Positions 55,905 to 64,000 of a stretch of 64,000 bases of DNA are shown piece after piece. Position 1 is the first letter of the stretch, and each line of letters begins with the position of its first letter. The notes beneath the pieces were generated by a model. That model was not told the origin of the DNA, ran no database searches, and saw only the letters and a program-made list of their open reading frames with translations. Source of the stretch: Impatiens glandulifera (lineage: Eukaryota; Streptophyta; Magnoliopsida; Ericales; Balsaminaceae); the NCBI RefSeq assembly GCF_907164915.1, contig NC_061867.1, positions 42,330,338 to 42,394,337 of the forward strand, in the 5' to 3' direction. A program made the translations under genes and the position numbers.

Positions 55905-55929
55905 GCTTGCTTGAGTATTGAAACTAACT

Positions 55930-55941
55930 GCTCTGATACCA
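55930..55941 (-). promoter_or_regulatory. Primer-binding site of the Sirevirus
   Basis: Minus-strand TGGTATCAGAGC, complementary to the 3' end of initiator tRNA-Met, two bases inside the 5' LTR. It fixes the element orientation as minus. Confidence 0.95.
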
Positions 55942-55943
55942 AT

Positions 55944-57209
55944 TGTTAGGATCTAGGTAGCCTCTGGAGGACCGGGGTTGGACCAGTTAGCGGTTCTCAC
56001 TCGAAGGGTGGTGGTTAATCCGGTTAGAGATTAACATCGGGGTTTCAATACTACACAGCCTGTCACAAACCCTTGAACTAGGTTCAAGTGCGGAAGAGGT
56101 TTGCTTTCAGGTTGAAGCAGCACACTTGTATAATAGACAGAACCGGTTTCGGATAATGAAGGTTAAAGAGAATGGTGGGTCGATTTCGGTAACCTGGTGA
56201 TTCGGCTTAGATAAAGTTAAGTAGGTTATAGTGGTATGGATCGGTTAGATAATGGAACCGGCAGAAAGTAAATGACAAAATAGATTTTATGGATGTTCGG
56301 AGATAGAACTCCTACGTCACCTCTTCCTCTCGAAACCGCGAGAAGGATATTCACTAAGGAATACAAGTACAATCCGATCGAGACTTATTTCCTGCTCGAT
56401 AACACTCTTACAATTTACACCGAAATTGTAAAACACACACTTCAACTTTAGCACTTAGGCTTTCTAGAACAACACAGTCTTATCACTTGTAGAATAAATG
56501 CTCTTAGAATTTCTCACTTGTCTCACTGTATGTCTGTGTTACTATATATCACACTTACTCTTCTTCAACTGCCCCTTTTATAGGTGAAATATGCCAACGG
56601 TCATATTTCACTACCTTGAATTTGATTGGCTGAGCAGGGATGCAGAGGTTCAGTGATTCAGAGCCTGCGGTCGTTTCCTCAGACCTGGCAGTCTATTCTT
56701 CCGGTGTGTAAGACAAACCTGCTAGGTTTGTCTTTTACTCAATGTAGACACTGTCTGTTAGACAGTTGTCTGTACTTGGAAGATCTCCTTTCTGACTTAT
56801 CCCGAAGTGGAAAGATCCTGTTGTCTTCTGCAGCCTGCAGACTTATATGAATATGGAAGTGTTCAGTCTGTTCCTTTGGTATCATTCTCAACAGATACCC
56901 GAATTGTCTTCTTGTACTGGTCGGTCATTCGACTTAACCGGATGGCTTCCGGTATGGGTGATATAACCGGACTTCTTCCGGTTATTCCTCTGCCTTGTGG
57001 CTGGTCGGCTGTCTGATGTTTCCGGTTTTTAGGCTTTGGCCGATCCTTTCTTTGTGCGGTTATATTCCAAGTGTTCCTGGTCGGTTTAATGACTTGACCG
57101 GCTAGTTTTCTTTAGCCGGTTCTTTTGTTTGTCCGGTCCGGTTCCTTGTTCCTGCATGGAAGATTTATTTAAGTTAGGTTTATGTAAACCGGTCTAATTT
57201 TATCTAATA
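55944..57209 (-). repeat. 5' LTR of the Sirevirus
   Basis: Collinear with 43,588-44,879. The outer edge reads TCTAATA where the other LTR has TCTAACA, so the canonical terminal dinucleotide is mutated. It would hold the element promoter. Confidence 0.9.
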
Positions 57210-57910
57210 TATATATATATATATATATATATCATAATCTCACTAAGGTGCATATTTTGCCCAACCATGTGGTTCACCTCTTACTCTCCCTTTAAACAAA
57301 TTTTCCCAACTCATTTGTCATTATCGACCACCTCATACACATATTAAATGACATTTTTTCACAACTAACTCGTCATTAACGACCACTTACCCATCTCTTA
57401 CCCACACTTTATACATTTTCTCCCAACCAAGTCGCCATTATCGACTACCTCCTTCCCAATCCTCTCACATATATAACCTTTATTTATTTGTACCCACACT
57501 TAGACATTTTCTTCCAAATAACTCGTAATTATCGACCACCTCCCTCTCACATATGTACCCTTATTCCTTTATATAAATGTTATTTGCATCGTAAACCTTG
57601 ATCTTTAATTGTAGTTTATGAATGAGTAAACACACAAATTAATGTTATGCTATTATATTTAAAAGTAATACTCATGCTTAAATTGTTAGAGCATTGTATT
57701 ATAATCTAATAGTCATTGGTTCAAGACCCTTATAGTTAATTTTAATGGTAGTTTTTTTTTTATAGTTAGATGATCTGCTCCAAGTTCAATGGATGTGTGT
57801 TGTGATTTGAGGACCTAATAATTTATAGTTAAGTATTATATCATATCACTTATCATATTTAAAGAATAAATAAATATTAAATTAATCAAGGTCTTGTATG
57901 CAAGAAACTA
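57210..57910. repeat. AT microsatellite and degenerate TCGTCATTATCGACCAC minisatellite
   Basis: (TA)n to about 57,230, then at least four irregular copies of CAACTCGTCATTATCGACCACCTC-like words alternating with CACACTTTAGACATTTTCTCCCAA, to about 57,550. The remainder is plain AT-rich sequence. It corresponds to 43,283-43,420 on the other side of the Sirevirus. Confidence 0.6.
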
Positions 57911-60900
57911 AATGCCTACGTCCCATTGGACGGCTCATTGCTAAGGGGGCAGGGGTGGGGGGAGGGGAAGATCCCATGCATTATAGTTTTCCTCTCGCAA
58001 CATCACTCATTTAGTAACAAATTGTCGTTCCACATCGACAATCTTTGCACATAATTTATAGAAATACTGACTCCAATCGTGTACTTCTGAAAGCAATGTT
58101 AATGTTATGTACTCTTTGTAGGCCTAGGCATTTATTAGGATAAATCATATACATGCGTTATGTGTTATACCTTTTAAAATATGTCTATTAACTTGAAAAC
58201 GTGTTACAAGCATTTTTCAAAAGTTAAGTTTATGTTTTCAGTTAATCAATTTAATCTCCAATAGAGTCGCAAAAGAGTTGTAACTCCTGAAAACCCTTGT
58301 ATTTGAAAGAGCTTGAGATTCGAGAGATTTCAACCTCAATTTACATGTTACGAAATTTTTGTAAATAAAACATTATTTTAAAAGATTTATGAAATTAGTC
58401 TTTACCGTTTAAAATTAATTATAAAAATAATTAATGTTTGATCAAATTTCAAATAATCTTTTAAATTTGAAATTATTAAATAACAATTTGATTAAATAAA
58501 TATTCATTTAAATTAATTTAAAAGATTATTTATTTGATAAAGAGTCGCCATTTGATTTTTAGTTTAAAATCAATAAAATGTATAGGTATACAAATGTATT
58601 TTTAACTAAAGTGTTGTTTGGTTCGTAGTTTAGTGATACTCGGGAAAGGGCTTTCGCACTTAACCCTTCATACCTATTTTAAAAATGGTCTCTACTTTAT
58701 AAAATATTATTTTTTGGAAAATTTGTTGTATAACGTTTTATTTTAACCAATTAATATTCTTGTCCTAAACATGCATATGTTTTTGCATATTTAAATGTTA
58801 GTACTTGTTGTTGATGATAATGACTAAGAAGGAATATACCTGAAGAACATCGGTTTTTAAAGACATTAAGGTTTAAAAATAAATCTCAAACGAACCCTTA
58901 TAAAAATATTTTTTATGAAGATATTTTAAAAATATTTTGAAATCATTTTCTATTTTTGGGTTTTTATAATATAGTTTATGATCTCAGAACTACAAAAATA
59001 ATTTTGAAATATTAAAAAACGCAACCAAACGGATCCTAGGATCTGCCCTCGGCCCTATGTGTTATTTTTATCGGTCGGGGGCTTAGGCCCTCGGTCTTGG
59101 GTTGGAATCTTTCGGTCAAGGTGCGGAGATCCTTGGCTGGGGTCCTGAAGTCCCTCAGTCGGGTGTGGAAATCACCAGCCCTGGGTTAGCTTAGGGCTAA
59201 CTTTGTTAGTTCCATGTTTAAGAAATCTCGGTCGGCTGCAAGATTTCTTGGTCTTGGGTTAGCCCTAGGCTATGTTTTGTCGATCTTGAGTGTGAAGAAC
59301 ATTCGGTCCTAGGTTAGCCTTGGGTTAGGTTTTGTCAGTCTTGAGTGTTGTGAACACTTGGTCATGACTAAACCCGGGCTAAGTTTTTCTCGGTCCTACG
59401 AACTGATGTCCCTCGGTCCTTGCTAGACCTGGGCTAGTTCTTCCGGTCCTCAAGAACACCTAAACTACAGGTTTTGTATATTTTCTTAAGGCCCAAATCC
59501 ATTGATCCAAGATCATGGGAAGCTCACAAACCTCCCATGATCATTATGAACTTCATCCCAATGTGTCATTCAACATGGATGATGTTCCATTTAACCAAAA
59601 TAGTTTTAATATAAAAATCGAGTTTTTGATTTTTAAGTTTTATTGAAGCGTAATGAGTTTGTCAATAGTTTCCTTATATTTCATATGATTGATTAGAACC
59701 AAAACATAAACATTGTATGTACATTTTGATCAATTCAAGAACTGAAATTTTTGTTTTTTTTTTATAAAAATTTAGTTTTTTTATCAAACATGATCAAAAT
59801 AGGTTCCCAACATCATTATAAACATGTTGAGAAACTTTTGGGTTGTTGTTATTGAGGAATAACTCAATAACAGAAAACCTAATTTTGACTTTTTCAAATT
59901 CAAATTTGGGAATTTCTGATTGATTGTGTTTGGCTCCAATTGAAAGCTCATATATATATATATATATAAAATGATGCTTAATTTTTAAAGTGTCCGGATT
60001 GCCGGGTCGAGAGCTGTGGTTAATTTGAATATATATGTGAGAGTAAATGGATACTTGGGTTGGATTGTGGGTTGACCCGCCATAAACTTAAAATAGTTAA
60101 AAATAGAATTAAAATGTTATTTGTATGTTTCGAACTTGCAAACTAACAAAACAAGTACAATACTTTATATTTTAAATTCAACACCAAATTTCATGAACGC
60201 GGGACATTTTAACAATAAAAGTTCAAATTTTTAACTAACTAATCTATATATATATAATAATAATGCTTAATTTTTAAAGTGTCCGGATTGCCGGGTCGAA
60301 AGTTGTGGTTAATTTAGATATATATGTGAGAGTAAATGGATACTTGAGTCGGATTGTGGGTTGACCCGCCCATAAACTTAAAATGGTTTAAAATAAAATT
60401 AAAAATGTTATTTGTATGTTTCGAACTTGCAACCTAATAAAACAAGTACAATCTTTTAATCAACTAGGCTAACAACAAATTATATTTAATATTCAACACC
60501 AAATTTGATGAACGCGAGACAGTTTAATAATAAAAGTTCAGATTTTTAACTAACTAACTAATATATATATATATATATATAATGCTTAATTTTTAAATTC
60601 TCCGGATTGCCGGGTCGAGAGCTATGGTTAATTTGGATATATATGTGAGAGTAAATGGATATTTGGGTCGGATTGTGGGTTGACCCGCCCATAAATTTAA
60701 AATGGTTAAAAATAAAATTAAAAATGTTATTTGTATGTTTCAAACTTGAAACATAACAAAACAAGTACAACCCTTTAACCAACTAAGCTAACAACACTTT
60801 ATATTTTAGATTCAACACCAAATTTCATGAACGCAAAATTATTTTAAAATTTATGAATTAGGTATGTAAAATTTTAATGCTTATAATGCGTATACTTTTG

Positions 60901-61468
60901 TATAAATAATTCATTAATGTGTGATATTAAATTTATCCAAATTTAACTCTTAACTAATATCTACTCAAATATACCCTTACAATTTAAAAGTTTATAACCA
61001 CGTTGAACATTTAAAAATGTAGAGAATAATAAAGTTGTTAGATAGGCTACTCATTTGGTGGTTTTGAACCATGTTTTTATTTGAATACAAATCAATTGAT
61101 CATCTATCATTTGAATTTAAACGTATAAATCAGTTTATTATCTATTAATATGAAAATATTGTACTAATAATATATATGGCATAGGTTTATCAACATCTTT
61201 TCCTCAAGAATTTAAGATTAAAGTTAATAAATAAAAGACAAATTACTCATTTGGTTAGATCATCGTACTAATAATGTAAAGATCGTAAATTTATCTTAAA
61301 ATAAAAACATAAGTCCAAACTTAAAAAGTAAGTAATACATTGGAATGGTTCGTCATTGTCGACCTTATTAAGGGGCATTTAGTCCGATCACTTGATCCCC
61401 TCTTACCCTCCCTTTGGATGTTTTTTCCAACTCATTCATCCCTTAGATAGGGACATTTTTCTACAATT
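57911..61468 (+). repeat. Right copy of the long direct repeat
   Basis: Same landmarks as 39,172-43,282 without the MITE. Includes the G-rich block (57,945-57,967), the TCGGTC-rich minisatellite (59,040-59,460) and the three ~300-bp units (from about 59,970, 60,257 and 60,581). It is interrupted at 61,469 by a copia LTR immediately after CTACAATT, the same point up to which the left copy matches. No gene. Confidence 0.8.
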
Positions 61469-62048
61469 TGTTGGAATTATTTCCAATATTTGGGTACATA
61501 TATAATTTAATAATTGTATATTAGTTGTTATCATAATAAAGATTAAAGCCCAAATAAAGTGATCTATTAAAGTATAAAGGTTATGGGCTTATTTGGACAT
61601 CTATAATAAATATGGGGACATATTTGTGTAGAAGCAGAAATACCATTCATTATTTCGTTGATGGGCCGAATAATAAATGGGTATATTAGGGATAGGTCCC
61701 CAACCCATATAGATAGCCAGCCTATTTGTTTCTCTCATCGAACAATAAGGATTTAGTTCATCTCTCAAGAACTCTCAAGAAGGCTATCGATATAGGGTTG
61801 GAAGACTTAAACCCCACCCACATTAAACATTCCGATCCAGGTCCAGATCCAGAACGAGAAGATCCACATTCAGATTCAGGTCCAGATCCAAGAACAAGAA
61901 GAAGAGAATAACGAAGAACGGCTTAATGAACCGTTCTTCATTAAAGATCCAGGTACGTTTTCGCAATTATAGTTTATCTCGATTTATTGACATAGAGAAT
62001 TAAGAATATAGATTTAAGGATTAAAGATCTAGACTAAAGATTCTAACA
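61469..62048 (+). repeat. 5' LTR of a second copia-type element
   Basis: Begins TGTTGGAATTATTTCC and ends TTCTAACA, 580 bp. It is followed two bases later by a tRNA-Met primer-binding site, which identifies it as a 5' LTR in plus orientation. The small ORF at 61,726-61,911 (repeated GPDP words) lies across the LTR and is not considered a gene. A CATATAGATAGCC near 61,707 might be the TATA region. Confidence 0.85.
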
Positions 62049-62050
62049 AG

Positions 62051-62062
62051 TGGTATCAGAGC
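62051..62062 (+). promoter_or_regulatory. Primer-binding site of the second copia element
   Basis: TGGTATCAGAGC, complementary to initiator tRNA-Met, two bases after the LTR. Confidence 0.95.
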
Positions 62063-64000
62063 CCTCTCTATGTCGATCTATTGAGATTTAAGTTTATTAG
62101 AATTTTTAAGAATATGATTAGACATTTTTTTTGTTCTTGATCTAATTTGGCTAGTTATGTTCTTCATCTAATTTGGCTAGAACGGATAATGATAGAATGA
62201 ATTAATGAATAGTAACAACAATATTTGATGTATATATTAATCTAAAATTTTGGATTAGATTAAAATAAAGAAAAGAAATCAAGTATCTAAATAATTTTAG
62301 ATATTCAGATTAATATATTTTGTTTAAAGAATTATGATTAAAGAATGGTTCATATTCTCTAATTAGATATAATATATGAATATTTAATTAATTAGAAAGA
62401 TATAATAAAGAAGTTAAAATAAAGAACTGATCATATGTTATAAGGAAAGATATCAAATATTGAAAAGGGTTTGATAAAGAATATTTGTTAAAGCATGAGG
62501 AAGATAAACAGTTTAGAAACGATCTTTATTAAATTATATGTTATAGTAAAGAATTAAAGACTCTAGACATCTAAACGATTTTTCAGAAATCATACAGAAT
62601 AAACGGTTTTAGAATCATAAAGAATAAAGATGATGGAAAAGTTTTATTTCAAGAATTGGATTTAATTATTAATTTGAAAATAATAATTCAAATTAATAAC
62701 CTGAATTTAAGTCATAAAGAGAGAAATATATGGTAAAGAAAATGAATTTTTTTTTAAAGAATTGGTTAAATTAATATCTTTTTATTAATTAGATAATTAA
62801 AGAGATATTAATAAATATATTATATATATTTCGGTTATATATATATATATATTTTGAGTACGAATTAATTAAGGAAATTTGAATTTTAGAATAATAATTT
62901 ATTATCATTCTAATTATATAATAATTATATAAGTATGTAAGGAATTAAGGAATTCAGTGGAATAATATTATACTTATTATAATTAATTTAAGGAATTAAA
63001 ATAATAATAATTATATAATTAGGTAAAGAATTAAAGAATTCAGTTTTAGAATAATAATTAATTATTATACTTATTATAATTAATTTAAGGAATTAAAATA
63101 ATGATAATATTATTTTAATTACTTATCATGTTTATAATCTTTTATAAATATTGATTAAAAAGGGCTAAAGTAATTTTAGTCTTGTGCTCTTATTTATTCT
63201 ATCAAATCATGGTAAAGAAATGCTTCAATTCCATTATTCAGAAATCGATTAAGTTTGTAATATATTTAATGAATTAGTATAAAAATGGATGTATCATCCA
63301 TTTAATTTATGACTTAATTAATGTATGGAATATATTCAAAAATTAAGAAAAAATCAATTTATATAAATATATTCAGAAATTAAGAAAAGACAAGAATAAA
63401 GAGATTATTATTTTATTAATAATAATAATTTACAATTAAAGAATAAATAAATATCAATAACTTATTTATCAAGAATTAAGTTATTTATTCATAATTAAGG
63501 AAATCAATTAACCTAATTGATAAATTTAGAATTTTGAGTAATCTGTGTAATTGATTATTTAATTATTTATTATATTTGGATGAATAATTAATCATGTTAT
63601 ATTACATATTCAAATATATATACATATTTCGGTCTTTATGTATATATTGTGTTGATTGATATTAAGAAATAATTGAGTGATTAGGAAAATCACAATTATT
63701 TGTTTTGTGTAACACATATGGAATTTATGCAATTTTGATACATAAAACAACATTCGGATTTTCGGTGTTAATAACACATTCAAAATTTGGTATAATTTTA
63801 GGCCCACTTAAATTTGTAATTATGCGGTTGTTAATCGGCCCAAAGGAAGGTTAATAATTGGTCGGATTGCAAATTTAAATAATGTACAAATTATTAATTT
63901 ATAGAACATATTTGTTTTATAAGATTAAGACGGTTGTGTTTGTAACTATGCAATTATTAATCGGACAAAAGGAAGTTTAATAATTGGTCGAGTTACACAC
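62063..64000 (+). mobile_element. ORF-less internal leader of the second copia element (continues beyond window)
   Basis: Nearly 2 kb of very AT-rich sequence with no gag frame, built of recurring GGAATTAAAATAATAATAATT-like words. A ~125-bp periodic block near the end contains TTAATCGG(C/A)C(A/C)AAAGGAAG(G/T)TTAATAATTGGTCG at about 63,832 and 63,957. A leader this long is unusual for copia; the element may be non-autonomous or have its gag beyond the window. Confidence 0.7.

Larger units (their letters stand above)
43588..57209 (-). mobile_element. Sirevirus-type Ty1/copia element, 13.6 kb, with four 3' accessory ORFs
   Basis: Two LTRs of 1,292 and 1,266 bp; PBS TGGTATCAGAGC (initiator tRNA-Met) next to the right LTR; polypurine tract next to the left LTR; gag, protease, integrase, reverse transcriptase and RNase H in copia order on the minus strand. 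The RT/RNase H sequence is of the Sirevirus kind. Between pol and the 3' LTR lie about 6 kb with four further minus-strand ORFs, which doubles the usual copia length. By eye the LTRs differ by about 14 substitutions and three indels (8, 19 and 1 bp), so insertion is recent. The flanks are (TA)n, so the TATAT target duplication is uninformative. Confidence 0.95.

Noticed and set aside
61726..61911. 61-codon ORF with GPDP repeats
   Set aside because: Lies within the 5' LTR and is probably part of the repeated leader; no start context or domain.
55930..62062. tRNA-like TGGTATCAGAGC sequences
   Set aside because: They are retroelement primer-binding sites next to LTRs, without a tRNA gene body.

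Overview
The window is AT-rich nuclear DNA from a flowering plant, most likely a eudicot. The evidence is a spliced mitochondrial-carrier gene end, Sirevirus-type Ty1/copia elements primed by initiator tRNA-Met, an L1-type LINE with a DUF4283 ORF1, a hAT-type MITE and long AT microsatellites. Species cannot be read from the sequence. Host genes are few: the last two exons of an SLC25 carrier (1-931, +), a spliced 50-codon Cys-rich small-protein gene (9,180-9,420, -), and a doubtful 61-codon ORF (5,292-5,477, -). The rest of the first 14 kb is intergenic sequence with short tandem duplications and one SINE candidate.

From 14.3 kb onward the window is a nested transposon landscape. A 5'-truncated LINE with a perfect 13-bp target duplication lies at 14,334-14,783. 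A tandem array of decayed DUF7745-like genes follows (15.6-18.5 kb, -). Next is an old LTR-like repeat, rich in a 'CTCGGTCCTAGG'-type minisatellite, split twice: by a 10.6-kb LINE (19,750-30,330, -, 13-bp target duplication with one mismatch) and by a 6.3-kb Sirevirus-like deletion derivative (31,181-37,482, -, target duplication AAACA). A younger, related 3.6-kb segment occurs twice in direct orientation (39,172-43,282 and 57,911-61,468). The left copy carries a 503-bp hAT-like MITE, and the right copy preserves the empty site. Between the copies sits a 13.6-kb Sirevirus (43,588-57,209, -). The right copy is cut by the 5' LTR of another copia element (61,469-62,048, +) that runs off the window.

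The most unusual system is the 3' half of the 13.6-kb Sirevirus. Downstream of pol it carries three tandem paralogous 'envelope-like / plant transposon protein' ORFs, each preceded by a TATA-like box and leader, and then a coiled-coil ORF that overlaps the third paralogue in the -1 frame. The deletion derivative at 31-37 kb has lost gag, pol and PBS but keeps a fourth paralogue, fused in one frame to a long acidic/coiled-coil/RGG tail, so the 3' module is conserved between the two elements. The second unusual object is the giant LINE. It has an extra intact 678-codon ORF upstream of ORF1, 14 nt separate these two ORFs, and ORF1 and ORF2 overlap as ATGA. By eye the Sirevirus LTRs differ by about 14 substitutions and three indels, so it is recent even though gag/pol already has at least three in-frame stops.
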